Assembly (NCBI GenBank): GCA_013824715.1
Contig: PNOH01000038.1
Span: 1 to 42,653, forward strand
Reading direction: 5' to 3'
Source: Odoribacter sp.
GTDB taxonomy: Bacteria > Bacteroidota > Bacteroidia > Bacteroidales > Prolixibacteraceae
Length of the DNA stretch: 42,653 bases
Shown here: positions 8,838 to 17,156 of the stretch, in pieces
Position numbering within the stretch: the first letter of the stretch is position 1
How the letters are laid out: every line of letters starts with the position of its first letter
The notes under the pieces: model-generated
What the model was told of the DNA's origin: nothing
The model's input: the letters and a program-made list of their open reading frames with translations, nothing else
Databases searched by the model: none
Made by a program: the position numbers and the translations under genes

Positions 8838-9398
8838 TCACCGACTATCGGGTGGGGTAACCCTTTTCATTTTGAGGCTTTTAAAGAAAGTAGGATTCAA
8901 TCCTGTAACTTTTTTAAATTGGTTGGATAAATGAGAAACGCTGCTGTAATTCAGTTTATATGAAATTTCGGTAAGACTAAGTTCATCATAGATAAGCAAT
9001 TCTTTTACCCTTTCAATTTTATTCGAAATAATGAAGTGTTCGATGGTAATTCCGGTTACTTCTGAAAAAAGACTGGCCAGGTAGTTATAGTCGTGCTTGA
9101 GTTTATCACTGATGTATTCAGAAAAATTAATTCCGGAGAGTTCATTTGTATAATGCACCATTTCTATAATGACGTTTTTAATCCTTTCAATCAGAATAGA
9201 TTTTTGATCGTCCATCAGTTCAAGGCCTGATTGCATTAATCTGTATTTAAGCTGGTCAAACTGCTCTTCATTGATATTCTCAATGATCTCTACTTCGCCT
9301 AATTCAATCTTTCCATAATGGAGGCCTAGTTTATCCAACTCAGATTTCACCACCATTTTGCAGCGCATCGAAACCATATATTTGATAAAAATTTTCAA
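8838..9398 (-). CDS. Second AraC-family regulator with an HMA-like N-terminus
   Basis: A 186-residue paralogue of the regulator at 2360-2920, the same length and aligned end to end. The N-terminus has IKYMVSMRCKMVVKSELDKLG, again with Ser in place of the first Cys of an MVCxRC-type motif. The AraC domain occupies about residues 85-180 and includes LTEISYKLNYSSVSHLSNQF and KKVTGLNPTFFK. It lies upstream of the radical SAM-dps pair on the same strand, with a 107-bp gap, and is a candidate regulator of that pair. That two such regulators bracket the PAS/CheB-CheR/dps block suggests a duplicated regulatory unit. Confidence 0.84.
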   Translation of the reverse strand: MKIFIKYMVSMRCKMVVKSELDKLGLHYGKIELGEVEIIENINEEQFDQLKYRLMQSGLELMDDQKSILIERIKNVIIEMVHYTNELSGINFSEYISDKLKHDYNYLASLFSEVTGITIEHFIISNKIERVKELLIYDELSLTEISYKLNYSSVSHLSNQFKKVTGLNPTFFKSLKMKRVTPPDSR

Positions 9399-9525
9399 TT
9401 TTGGTTTTTAGTTATTTTACATCTGTTATGAACACTCATACCTAAGGGATTGTAAATTTAAGCACGAATAAATATACCAAATAACTTTGAAACTTATTAA
9501 TTTTTTGGATTTTGAACCCTATAAA

Positions 9526-9562
9526 AAGTAGAGGGGAGCCGGGCGGCTCCCCAATAATCTAC
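9526..9562 (-). terminator. Terminator of the small 80-codon gene
   Basis: A GC-rich 9-bp stem, GGGGAGCCG (9533-9541) with CGGCTCCCC (9544-9552), is extended by GTAGA/TCTAC flanks around a bulge. On the minus strand it continues into TCTACTTTTTA. It sits directly after the stop codon at 9564. Confidence 0.82.
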
Positions 9563-9563
9563 A

Positions 9564-9806
9564 TTATTGCGATTCGTGAAAAAGGGACTTGTTTTCTCTG
9601 ACTGAAAGGCAATGATGATGCTGTTGTATTAAAACATTTCTTTCAATAAATGTCAGAGCTTCGTAATAATTTATCCTTTCTTTAGCAGTTTGTTGTCTCA
9701 TTTTTTTAAGTGCACATTCAACAAGTTCACTTCCAAAAGGACAATTGAATAAAAGACCGTAATAGTTTGAATAATTTTCTCCCATTCTTTCCGCTATCAG
9801 GTACAA
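9564..9806 (-). CDS. Small conserved-looking protein of unknown function
   Basis: A protein of up to 80 residues that I do not recognise with certainty. It contains a Cys-bearing first half (NCPFGSELVECALKKM), a YYEALTFIERNVL helix, an HHHCLS motif and the C-terminal end SLFHESQ. I have a general impression of similar small Bacteroidota proteins with this ending, which I cannot verify here. The frame opens at a TTG at 9806; the first ATG is at 9785, and either could be the start. It has its own strong terminator, which supports it being a real transcription unit. The three Cys and the His cluster could bind metal, but this is only a possibility. Confidence 0.6.
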   Translation of the reverse strand: MYLIAERMGENYSNYYGLLFNCPFGSELVECALKKMRQQTAKERINYYEALTFIERNVLIQQHHHCLSVRENKSLFHESQ

Positions 9807-9918
9807 ACTACACTTATTACTATTTACATTAGTTTATTCTATAAATACAGAAAAGGTAACCCTCAAAATCAATATATTTTTAAATTAAAAGTTTAAAGAT
9901 CGCTTTAGCATATTTTTA

Positions 9919-9926
9919 TATTTTTG
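9919..9926 (+). promoter_or_regulatory. Promoter -7 box for ffh-folD-M48
   Basis: TATTTTTG followed by CAG is an exact TAnnTTTG match. It places transcription start near 9932, giving a 5' leader of about 120 nt before ffh that contains the hairpin at 9951-9993. Confidence 0.55.
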
Positions 9927-9950
9927 CAGAAGTTTTTTTTAATGTAACGA

Positions 9951-9993
9951 GCCAGGAGAGATAATCTCACTCAGACACATGATTATCGCTGGC
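9951..9993 (+). other. Structured element in the ffh 5' leader
   Basis: An inverted repeat pairs GCCAG (9951-9955) with CTGGC (9989-9993) and GATAATC (9960-9966) with GATTATC (9981-9987). A GAGA/G internal loop separates the two stems and the apical loop has 14 bases. It lies downstream of the predicted promoter and is not followed by a T run, so it is a leader structure rather than a terminator. No known RNA family was recognised. Confidence 0.5.
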
Positions 9994-10052
9994 GAGTTCC
10001 ATCTGACAATTAAAAAACAAATTATAAACAGATGAAAATCTTTTAAATAGAT

Positions 10053-11384
10053 ATGTTTGAGAATCTGAACGAAAAGCTGGAACGGTCATTTAAACTTCTA
10101 AAAGGCCAGGGGAAAATAACCGAAATCAATGTTGCCGAAACTTTGAAAGAAGTTCGTCGCGCTTTGCTCGATGCCGATGTTAACTTTAAGATAGCCAAAT
10201 CATTCACCGAGAATGTCCGTAAAAAGGCATTGGGTATGGATGTTTTAAACTCGATTAAGCCAAGTCAGTTGATGGTTAAGATCGTACACGACGAGTTGGC
10301 TGAATTGATGGGAGGAAAATTTGTTGATATCAATTTAAAAGGAAATCCTTCTGTTATTCTCATCGCCGGTTTGCAGGGATCGGGAAAAACCACTTTCTCA
10401 GGAAAACTGGCTAAAATGCTGAAAAGCAAAAAAGGGCGTCACCCATTACTTGTTGCCTGCGATGTTTACCGGCCTGCTGCAATCGAACAGCTTAAAATTC
10501 TCGGACAGCAAATAAATGTTCCTGTCTATTCTGAAGATGGCAACCTCAATCCGGTAAAAATTGCATTAGATGCTATCAGGCAGGCCAAATTGCAGGGAAA
10601 TGATGTTGTTATCATTGATACTGCCGGACGTTTAGCCATTGATCAGCAAATGATGAACGAAATCAGTGCGGTTAAAGATGCGGTAAAACCTCACGAAATT
10701 TTGTTTGTCGTAGATGCTATGACAGGGCAGGACGCCGTTAATACTGCCAAAGAGTTTAACGACAGGCTTGATTTCGACGGCGTCGTACTCACCAAACTGG
10801 ATGGTGATACCCGCGGTGGTGCTGCTATTTCGATTCGCGCGGTGGTTGATAAGCCAATTAAATTTGTTGGTACGGGTGAAAAGCTGGAGGCGCTGGATAA
10901 TTTTCACCCTGAACGTATGGCCGACCGTATTTTGGGGATGGGCGATATCGTTTCACTGGTCGAGAAAGCACAGGAACACTTTGATGAAGATGAAGCAAGG
11001 AAACTTCAGAAAAAACTGGCTAAAAACCAGTTCAGTTTTACCGACTTCCTGAAGCAAATTCAGCAGATTAAAAAAATGGGAAACCTGAAAGATCTGGCAA
11101 CCATGATTCCCGGAATGGGAAAGGCCTTAAAAGATGTTCAGATTGAAGATGACGCTTTTAAACACATCGAAGCTATTATTTATTCGATGACACTGGCTGA
11201 ACGGGAAGATCCCAGCTTATTGAATGGTTCGCGCAGGAAAAGGATTGCTGATGGATCAGGCACTAATATTCAGGAAGTTAACAAGTTGATCAAGCAGTTT
11301 GCTGAAACCCGAAAGATGATGCGTGTTGTTTCGCAAGGAAATAACATGAAACGGATGATGGGAAATATGGGCCAGAAAAGATAA
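10053..11384 (+). CDS. ffh: Signal recognition particle protein Ffh (SRP54)
   Basis: A 443-residue SRP GTPase, the usual length. It binds 4.5S RNA and signal peptides of nascent membrane proteins and docks with FtsY. The N domain covers residues 1-95. The G domain has the P-loop GLQGSGKTT (106-114), DTAGR (189-193) and TKLDGDTRGGA (247-257). The methionine-rich M domain runs from about 325 to the end and contains MMRVVSQGNNMKRMM. It is first in a three-gene run with folD (18 bp on) and an M48 peptidase (13 bp further). Confidence 0.98.
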   Translation: MFENLNEKLERSFKLLKGQGKITEINVAETLKEVRRALLDADVNFKIAKSFTENVRKKALGMDVLNSIKPSQLMVKIVHDELAELMGGKFVDINLKGNPSVILIAGLQGSGKTTFSGKLAKMLKSKKGRHPLLVACDVYRPAAIEQLKILGQQINVPVYSEDGNLNPVKIALDAIRQAKLQGNDVVIIDTAGRLAIDQQMMNEISAVKDAVKPHEILFVVDAMTGQDAVNTAKEFNDRLDFDGVVLTKLDGDTRGGAAISIRAVVDKPIKFVGTGEKLEALDNFHPERMADRILGMGDIVSLVEKAQEHFDEDEARKLQKKLAKNQFSFTDFLKQIQQIKKMGNLKDLATMIPGMGKALKDVQIEDDAFKHIEAIIYSMTLAEREDPSLLNGSRRKRIADGSGTNIQEVNKLIKQFAETRKMMRVVSQGNNMKRMMGNMGQKR

Positions 11385-11402
11385 CCGGATAAATTTTTAC
11401 CA

Positions 11403-12272
11403 ATGATATTAATTGACGGAAAAAAAACAGCGGACGAAATCAAAAAGGAAATTGCCGAAGCAGTTAAGCTGATTGTTTCAACGGGCAGAAGGCCTCCGCA
11501 TTTAGCTGCTGTTTTGATTGGTCACGATGGCGGCAGCGAAACCTATGTGGCCTTCAAGATTAAAGATTGTGAAGAAGTTGGTTTTCGTTCGTCGCTTATA
11601 CGTTTCGAAGACGATGTAACTGAATCGGAGCTTATTGCTAAGGTTCATGAATTAAACAATGATCCTGATCTGGATGGATTTATTGTCCAGCTTCCTCTTC
11701 CGAAACACATTTCAGAGCAAAAAGTAATTGAAGCTATTGATGCCAGAAAAGATGTTGATGGATTTCATCCTGAAAATGTTGGGCGTTTGGTGCTCGGTTT
11801 ACCGGCATTTTTATCGGCTACTCCTTTCGGCATTGTTGAACTACTTAAGCGATACCAGATTCCAACTTCAGGAAAGAATTGTGTCATAGTTGGGAGGAGC
11901 AATATTGTTGGTCGTCCGTTGAGTATTTTGATGTCGCAAAAGGCTGTAAATGCTACAGTTACCGTTGCGCACAGCCAGACAAAAAACCTGAAGCAGGTAT
12001 GTGCTGAAGCCGACATCCTGATTGCAGCGCTTGGCTCTCCTGAATTCATTAAAGCTGATATGGTCAAAGAAGGAGCGGTGGTTATTGATGTTGGAACCAC
12101 CCGGGTAAATGCACCAGATACCAAATCAGGCTGGCGTTTAAAGGGAGATGTAAAATTTGATGAAGTAGCTCCCAAGTGTTCATACATTACACCGGTACCC
12201 GGAGGTGTTGGGCCAATGACCAGGGTTTCCCTCTTGCAAAATACTTTATTGGCAGCCAGGCGTAACACATAG
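11403..12272 (+). CDS. folD: Bifunctional methylenetetrahydrofolate dehydrogenase/cyclohydrolase
   Basis: A 289-residue FolD. It oxidises 5,10-methylene-THF with NADP and hydrolyses the methenyl form to 10-formyl-THF, feeding purine and formyl-Met synthesis. Visible signatures are the catalytic region [15 protein letters not shown] (with the active-site Lys), [11 protein letters not shown], the nucleotide-binding [12 protein letters not shown] and the C-terminal [13 protein letters not shown]. It is in the ffh operon, an association common in Bacteroidota. The cofactor was not determined from sequence. Confidence 0.97.
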   Translation: MILIDGKKTADEIKKEIAEAVKLIVSTGRRPPHLAAVLIGHDGGSETYVAFKIKDCEEVGFRSSLIRFEDDVTESELIAKVHELNNDPDLDGFIVQLPLPKHISEQKVIEAIDARKDVDGFHPENVGRLVLGLPAFLSATPFGIVELLKRYQIPTSGKNCVIVGRSNIVGRPLSILMSQKAVNATVTVAHSQTKNLKQVCAEADILIAALGSPEFIKADMVKEGAVVIDVGTTRVNAPDTKSGWRLKGDVKFDEVAPKCSYITPVPGGVGPMTRVSLLQNTLLAARRNT

Positions 12273-12285
12273 AACAAGGATATTT

Positions 12286-13101
12286 ATGAAACAGAAATTA
12301 GGAAAAAATTTGGGAAAAGTTTTTTTACTTTCGTTGGTGTTGGTTATTCAGGCATGTAGCACTGTGCCGCTAATCGGACGAAAGCAGGTCAGCCTCTTGC
12401 CTGAATCGAATATGGTGGAAATGAGTTTAACCAATTATAGTCAGTTCTTAAAGGAAAATAAACTATCATCCAGCAAAGAACAGACGGATATAGTAAAGCG
12501 GGTTGGCGCCAGAATGTCGGTAGCCGTCGAAAAATACCTGAATGAAAACGGATTTAAGGACCGGATTGCAGATTTCAAATGGGAGTTTAACCTGGTGGAA
12601 AATAATGTGCCCAATGCCTGGTGCATGCCGGGAGGAAAGGTTGTATTTTATACCGGAATATTGCCACTGACACAAAATGATGCAGGTGTTGCAGTAGTTA
12701 TGGGACACGAAATTGCGCATGCCGTTGCACGTCATGGTAACGAACGGATGAGTCAGCAAATGTTGGTTCAATTTGGAGGTATTGCACTTTCGGAAGCAAT
12801 CAAAACCAAACCGGAACAAACTCAGGCCATCTGGCAAACAGCCTACGGACTGGGGACACAGGTTGGGGTAATGTTACCTTATTCGCGGCAGCACGAGTAT
12901 GAAGGAGACAAGCTTGGCCTGATTTTCATGGCTATTGCAGGATATGATCCCAAGGAAGCCATTGGTTTTTGGGAACGAATGGCAGCAAATTCTTCAGGAA
13001 AAATGCCTGAATTTTTAAGTACTCACCCAGTTGAGCAAAATAGAATTGAAGCAATCAGACAATTTTTACCTGAAGCAGCAAAATACAATACGGCTAAATA
13101 A
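12286..13101 (+). CDS. M48-family metallopeptidase lipoprotein
   Basis: A 271-residue zinc peptidase of the M48 (Ste24/LoiP/BepA-like) group. A signal peptide ends in a lipobox at VIQAC, with lipidated Cys24. The zinc motif HEIAH is at 141-145, and the third ligand is expected in the ExEGD motif at 204-208 (RQHEYEGDKLG). It probably acts on the periplasmic side of the outer membrane in protein quality control. It lies 13 bp after folD, the last gene of the ffh run. There is no C-terminal TPR domain, so it resembles LoiP/YcaL more than BepA. Confidence 0.92.
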   Translation: MKQKLGKNLGKVFLLSLVLVIQACSTVPLIGRKQVSLLPESNMVEMSLTNYSQFLKENKLSSSKEQTDIVKRVGARMSVAVEKYLNENGFKDRIADFKWEFNLVENNVPNAWCMPGGKVVFYTGILPLTQNDAGVAVVMGHEIAHAVARHGNERMSQQMLVQFGGIALSEAIKTKPEQTQAIWQTAYGLGTQVGVMLPYSRQHEYEGDKLGLIFMAIAGYDPKEAIGFWERMAANSSGKMPEFLSTHPVEQNRIEAIRQFLPEAAKYNTAK

Positions 13102-13233
13102 TGCCCACACTAAAACTGAATAATTTTATATCGGTATTTATATCCTAATTCAGGTATATATTTGTTTATCATCCAATATAATTTATGTTCACGTGTTTGT
13201 TAACATTTTTTTTTAATTCTCATTTTTTTTGCC

Positions 13234-13241
13234 TATTTTTG
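13234..13241 (+). promoter_or_regulatory. Promoter -7 box for the PUR protein gene
   Basis: TATTTTTG matches TAnnTTTG exactly. A start site near 13248 lies downstream of the ATG at 13229, which rules that codon out and points to the ATG at 13277. Confidence 0.55.
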
Positions 13242-13276
13242 AAAAACAAGAATGGAATAAACTTTATAAGAGCACG

Positions 13277-13681
13277 ATGGAAGATTTAGAAAAAAATGAG
13301 AATCGTATAGAGAATGACAGCAAATTCAGGGAAGAAATTTATTCTGTAGCTGTCAGGGCAGGGAAAAGAACCTATTTTTTCGATGTGAAATCAACGAGAA
13401 GAAATGAATTTTACCTGACCATTACTGAAAGTAAAAAACGATTCGAACAGGATGGAAGCTTCCATTTTGAAAAACACAAAATTTTTCTGTATAAAGAAGA
13501 TTTTGAAAAGTTTATGGATGGATTACAAGAGGTAGTTACTTATATTGATCAAAATCAGCAAGATGATTTTGAAAGTCAGGCTGATTTGGAAAACTATCAA
13601 AACAAGGAAGAACGGGTTCTTGAAGATGTGGCTATTTCAAAAGACTATACTAAGCTCGAATTTGATGATTTAAATAAATAA
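13277..13681 (+). CDS. PUR-family DNA/RNA-binding protein (DUF3276)
   Basis: A 134-residue Bacteroidota PUR-alpha-like protein. The core has IYSVAVRAGKRTYFFDVKS, then NEFYLTITESKKR and KIFLYKEDFEKF, the beta-beta-beta-alpha pattern of a PUR repeat. Family structures show single-strand nucleic-acid binding as dimers. The C-terminal 40 residues are acidic and likely disordered. The frame opens at 13229, but the promoter box at 13234-13241 means translation more likely begins at 13277 (MEDLEKNENRIEN). It has its own promoter and terminator. Confidence 0.9.
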   Translation: MEDLEKNENRIENDSKFREEIYSVAVRAGKRTYFFDVKSTRRNEFYLTITESKKRFEQDGSFHFEKHKIFLYKEDFEKFMDGLQEVVTYIDQNQQDDFESQADLENYQNKEERVLEDVAISKDYTKLEFDDLNK

Positions 13682-13712
13682 ATGTTTGGCTGCTATTTCC
13701 AATTCCAATATA

Positions 13713-13750
13713 CAATCAGCCGGATAATTATCCGGTTGATTTTTTTTTTG
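13713..13750 (+). terminator. Intrinsic terminator of the PUR gene
   Basis: The inverted repeat ATCAGCCGGATAA/TTATCCGGTTGAT (one G-U pair) is followed by ten Ts at 13740-13749, about 30 bp after the PUR stop codon. Confidence 0.9.
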
Positions 13751-13788
13751 TACCAGACCATGAGTTTGAAAAAATCGATCAAAAAGAA

Positions 13789-13817
13789 AAAGGATTATCA
13801 TAAAATGATAATCCTTT
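13789..13817. repeat. Perfect 13-bp hairpin
   Basis: AAAGGATTATCAT (13789-13801) pairs perfectly with ATGATAATCCTTT (13805-13817) around a 3-base loop. On the minus strand it runs into T-rich sequence, but no minus-strand gene ends there. Its role is unknown. Confidence 0.6.
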
Positions 13818-14086
13818 GTTCCAATTTTAGTTTAGTTCGATCGGAAAATAGATATTTGGTTAAAAGAGAAAAGGTTTTCTATTCTATTGAACCGCGATGC
13901 TAATGTAATAGTTATTTGACAACTCCCTTTAAGATTATTTAAAAATTTAATAATGTTTAATAATGTTTAAAATAGTTGGTTTTGTAAATCACTGTTTTTC
14001 AGGAGTTAAATTTTTGGTATATGTTTTATAATATCTGATCGCGCATTTACATGCGGAAAATGAAGAATAAAAACCAGTAAAGTAAT

Positions 14087-15076
14087 ATGTCCAATTTTTG
14101 GGAAACCCTTCAGAAGCCAATTTTTGCACTGGCGCCTATGGAAGATGTAACGGAAACTTCATTTCGGGAAATTGTTGCAGGGCTTTCTGATCCTCAATAT
14201 CTTCATATCCTTTTTACTGAATTTACATCGGTTGATGGAATGAATCATCCGGTTGGAAGAATCAGGGTAGGAGAGAGGTTGCTGGTCAGCGAATCGGAAA
14301 AGCAATTATTGAAACAGAAGAACATTAGGCTTATCGCCCAGATTTGGGGTAAAAAACCAGAATTGTTTCATAAAATCGCCCGCGAAATTACCCAGGAATA
14401 CGAGTTTGATGGTTTGGATATTAATATGGGTTGTCCGGTTAAAAATATAGTGAAAAACGGCTGCTGTTCGGCTTTAATAAATGAACCAGGCCTTGCTAAA
14501 GAAATCATACTGGCCACCAAAGAGGCCACACATTTGCCGGTTTCTATCAAGACCAGAACAGGCATCAAATCACATGATACCGAAGTGTGGATCGAACATC
14601 TGATGGAAACCAAACCTGCTGCTGTCATTCTGCATGGACGTACCCAGAAGCAACAATCTGACGGACTGGCTGACTGGGAGGAAATATCAAAAGGTGCGCG
14701 GATAAGAGATCGAATTCATCCAGGAACCAGATTTTTGGGAAATGGCGATGTTTCATCTGTTTCACACGGAATGGAGCTATGCAACAATTACAAACTTGAC
14801 GGAGTCATGATTGGACGGGGAATTTTTCATAATCCATGGTTTTTTAATCCTCAACATTTACCTTCTTCAAAATCAGAGAAACTGAATCAGTTGTTGCTTC
14901 ATACCCAGTTGTTCGAGCAAAATTGGGGTGGAAAAAAGAACCTCAATATCCTGAAACGTTTTTATAAGATTTACACCAACGATTTTGTCAATGCAGCAAA
15001 ATTACGTACTGAACTGATGGAAGCAAAAACATTTGAAGAGGTTTACCACCTTGTTCAGAAAGAACTTAATTCCTGA
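14087..15076 (+). CDS. tRNA-dihydrouridine synthase
   Basis: A 329-residue flavoprotein of the Dus family (COG0042) that reduces uridines in tRNA D-loops with NADPH. It shows the N-terminal APMEDVTETSFR signature, the active-site stretch DINMGCPVKNIVKNGCCSAL, the FMN-binding KTRTGIKSHD region, LHGRTQKQ and GNGDVSS, and the DGVMIGRGIFHNPW phosphate-binding loop. Length and domain order are normal. Which Dus subgroup it belongs to, and hence which uridine it modifies, is not clear; it looks closest to DusC-like Bacteroidota proteins. Confidence 0.93.
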   Translation: MSNFWETLQKPIFALAPMEDVTETSFREIVAGLSDPQYLHILFTEFTSVDGMNHPVGRIRVGERLLVSESEKQLLKQKNIRLIAQIWGKKPELFHKIAREITQEYEFDGLDINMGCPVKNIVKNGCCSALINEPGLAKEIILATKEATHLPVSIKTRTGIKSHDTEVWIEHLMETKPAAVILHGRTQKQQSDGLADWEEISKGARIRDRIHPGTRFLGNGDVSSVSHGMELCNNYKLDGVMIGRGIFHNPWFFNPQHLPSSKSEKLNQLLLHTQLFEQNWGGKKNLNILKRFYKIYTNDFVNAAKLRTELMEAKTFEEVYHLVQKELNS

Positions 15077-15335
15077 TATTTTCTTTCGGTTGTTGAAAAA
15101 TACCTTTCACTCCTAATCCTTTTCAAAATAGAAATAGTTGAATTCCGAAAAAAATGAATTGGATGGCGAAATGAATGATTTTATTCCTTGTCTGTTAATT
15201 CAATTTAACTTTAATTTGAATTAAATTGAATTTCAAGAAATTGAATGCATATCGTTTTGTAACGGTTTCGTGCTCATTTTATTCATACAGCGGATTTTTT
15301 TGTTATAGCCAATCTTCAAACTAAATTAATTTTGG

Positions 15336-15890
15336 ATGAACATTAGAAAAACATTGCGGTCATTACATCGGGATTTTGGTTATTTTGTGGTTGGTATTAC
15401 CTTTATTTATACTGTTTCGGGCATTGCATTGAACCATCGGCAAGACTGGAACCCCCATTATTTTCTTATTTCAGAAGAACTAACTATTCCTTTTTCAAAT
15501 CGTACTGACCTTAATAAAGACGAAATACAGGCGTTGTTGGATCAATTTGAATTCAGTCCGGTTTATAAAAAGCACTTTGTAACCAAAAGTGGAAATATAA
15601 AAATTTTTGTAGAAGAAGGAACCGTAATTTACAACCCTCAGAAAGGTATTGCCGAACTCGAAATCTTGAAAAAACGACCTTTCTTTTTCCAAATCAATAA
15701 AATTCACCTGGCGCAAACCGGTAATCTTTGGATTTGGATTTCGGATGCGATGGCTGTTTTCTTGTTGTTTGTTGCTATTTCAGGTCTTTTTTTATTGAAA
15801 GGCAAATATGGAATAAAAGGACGCGGACTTTGGCTAACCAGCTTCGGAGTTGTTATTCCATTGGCAATTATTTTATTCTATTTATCCTGA
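15336..15890 (+). CDS. PepSY-associated TM helix protein
   Basis: A 184-residue inner-membrane protein with an N-terminal TM helix (about 15-32, YFVVGITFIYTVSGIALNH, typical of PepSY_TM proteins), a periplasmic segment of about 100 residues, and two C-terminal TM helices (about 133-155 and 165-183). The NxxRxxWNPHY stretch and the conserved INKIHLAQTG resemble the short PepSY_TM subfamily. Larger relatives are linked to siderophore or flavin reduction across the membrane. The next gene, 26 bp on, encodes an OB-fold lipoprotein, so the two probably act together. Confidence 0.82.
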   Translation: MNIRKTLRSLHRDFGYFVVGITFIYTVSGIALNHRQDWNPHYFLISEELTIPFSNRTDLNKDEIQALLDQFEFSPVYKKHFVTKSGNIKIFVEEGTVIYNPQKGIAELEILKKRPFFFQINKIHLAQTGNLWIWISDAMAVFLLFVAISGLFLLKGKYGIKGRGLWLTSFGVVIPLAIILFYLS

Positions 15891-15916
15891 TTTTATGAAC
15901 CTTAATCAAAATAACT

Positions 15917-16480
15917 ATGAAAAAATCATTGATCCTAATTTTTGGCTTATCAGTATTGTTGTCTTGTTCCAATCAGAACAAACAGAAAAAAGAAGATAAA
16001 TCGGCTGAATTGGTTGTTTTAACTGTTGATGAACTGCTGGCTCAAGGGAAGGACCTGGTAGGAAAAGAAGTGACGGTAAAAGGGACAGTTACACATGTCT
16101 GTAAGGAAAGTGGCGCCCGTTGTTTTGTGATGGGAAGTACCGAAGACATCAGTATTCGGATTGAAGCCGGAAAGATCGGTTCGTTTTCGCAAGAGCAAAT
16201 GGGAAGCGATATTCAGGTTAGCGGTATTCTTCAGGAAGTAAAACTGGATGAAGAAGACCTGGCTGAAATGGAAAAGGCAGCAGAGGCTGGAGAATCGGCA
16301 AATGTTGGACACGCCTTAGGTCACGACGGCCCCAAATTGCATGATGTTGATGGAGGCAAACACGACAGTGTTAACCAGAACAAAAAGCTGGAGGAAATGA
16401 ACCGGAAACTTGCTGAAAGCAATGAAGGATATGTTCCGGTTTATTATCTGGAAGGATTAAAACTCGTTGAACAGAAATAA
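15917..16480 (+). CDS. OB-fold lipoprotein with a His-rich segment
   Basis: A 187-residue lipoprotein with signal peptide and lipobox LLSC (lipidated Cys17). Residues about 34-115 form an OB-fold (tRNA_anti/nucleic-acid-binding type): LVGKEVTVKGTVTHVCKESGARCFVMG then IQVSGILQEV. Two Cys (in HVCKESGARC) could pair or bind metal. A His-rich stretch follows (VGHALGHDGPKLHDVDGGKH) with six His in about 25 residues. The C-terminus returns to a helix and a YYLEGLKLV strand. The likely partner is the PepSY-TM protein upstream. Metal or haem handling is plausible from context but unproven. Confidence 0.75.
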   Translation: MKKSLILIFGLSVLLSCSNQNKQKKEDKSAELVVLTVDELLAQGKDLVGKEVTVKGTVTHVCKESGARCFVMGSTEDISIRIEAGKIGSFSQEQMGSDIQVSGILQEVKLDEEDLAEMEKAAEAGESANVGHALGHDGPKLHDVDGGKHDSVNQNKKLEEMNRKLAESNEGYVPVYYLEGLKLVEQK

Positions 16481-16523
16481 TTTACAAGTTGTTATTTGAA
16501 CGTTTACAATTAGAGTAATACAT

Positions 16524-16580
16524 AAATCATCCGGTCAGTCAATTTTCAAAATTGTCGCATCCGGATGATTTTATTTTTTA
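16524..16580. terminator. Bidirectional terminator between convergent genes
   Basis: AAATCATCCGG (16524-16534) pairs with CCGGATGATTT (16561-16571), enclosing a second hairpin CAATTTT-C-AAAATTG (16540-16554). A T-rich tract follows on the plus strand and an A/T tract on the other side. The stem reaches into the msrB stop codon. Confidence 0.78.
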
Positions 16581-17035
16581 GGCCCGGCGACAAAATTCAG
16601 TGAAACTGAATTTACACAATGCCGCGTATTTTTTGAGGTGAAGCCTTCGCCCATAAAAACATGGCCCAAATGAGCGCCACATTTGGCACAGGTTATTTCA
16701 GTCCTCCGGCCATCAGAATCTGTTGTCCGTTTAACAGCTCCCTTTATTTCATCGTCAAAACTGGGCCAACCACAATGTGCGTCAAACTTATCGGTTGAGC
16801 GGTAGAGTGGGGCATTGCATTTCCTGCACAAATAAGTTCCTTTTTCTTCGAATTTGTAATAGATCCCTGTGAAAGGCCTTTCTGTTCCTTTACCTTCAAT
16901 AACCGACTTTTCAAATGCATTCAATTCATTGAATTTCATAGAAGTATCTTTTTTTTGCTTGTTAATGTCCTGTGCATTGACAATCATTGATAATAATGTC
17001 AATATCCCAATCAATTTGCGTTTCATCATTTTCAT
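16571..17035 (-). CDS. msrB: Exported methionine-R-sulfoxide reductase
   Basis: A 154-residue MsrB with a signal peptide (residues 1-21, ending NAQ), so it is likely periplasmic. It reduces the R-epimer of methionine sulfoxide in proteins. Zinc ligands are Cys70/Cys73 (LCRKC) and Cys116/Cys119 (CAKC). The catalytic Cys140 is in NTRHCVNSVSL. Cys88 in HCGWPSF is at the position of the resolving Cys in related enzymes. It stands alone on the minus strand, convergent with the OB-fold lipoprotein. There is no fused MsrA domain. Confidence 0.96.
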   Translation of the reverse strand: MKMMKRKLIGILTLLSMIVNAQDINKQKKDTSMKFNELNAFEKSVIEGKGTERPFTGIYYKFEEKGTYLCRKCNAPLYRSTDKFDAHCGWPSFDDEIKGAVKRTTDSDGRRTEITCAKCGAHLGHVFMGEGFTSKNTRHCVNSVSLNFVAGPKK

Positions 17036-17156
17036 TTTTGATTAAATACAATTTAGACAAGCGGAATGTTTACGACCCAAATAATAATTATTTAAGACTC
17101 ATATACTGTTCCTCCTTCGATGAGATCGGTAAAAGTCGTATCTTTCACAAAAAAAT

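Larger units (their letters stand above)
13682..14086. other. Intergenic region between PUR and dus genes
   Basis: A 405-bp AT-rich region. It holds the PUR terminator (13713-13750), a perfect 13-bp hairpin at 13789-13817, a tandem TAATGTTTAA pair at 13951-13970 and a small CGCAT/ATGCG hairpin near 14041-14054. A 73-codon open frame here is judged spurious. Confidence 0.65.

Noticed and set aside
13682-13903. 73-codon plus-strand frame after the PUR gene
   Set aside because: It spans the PUR terminator and a perfect hairpin, and its composition is low-complexity Lys/Ile; not coding.
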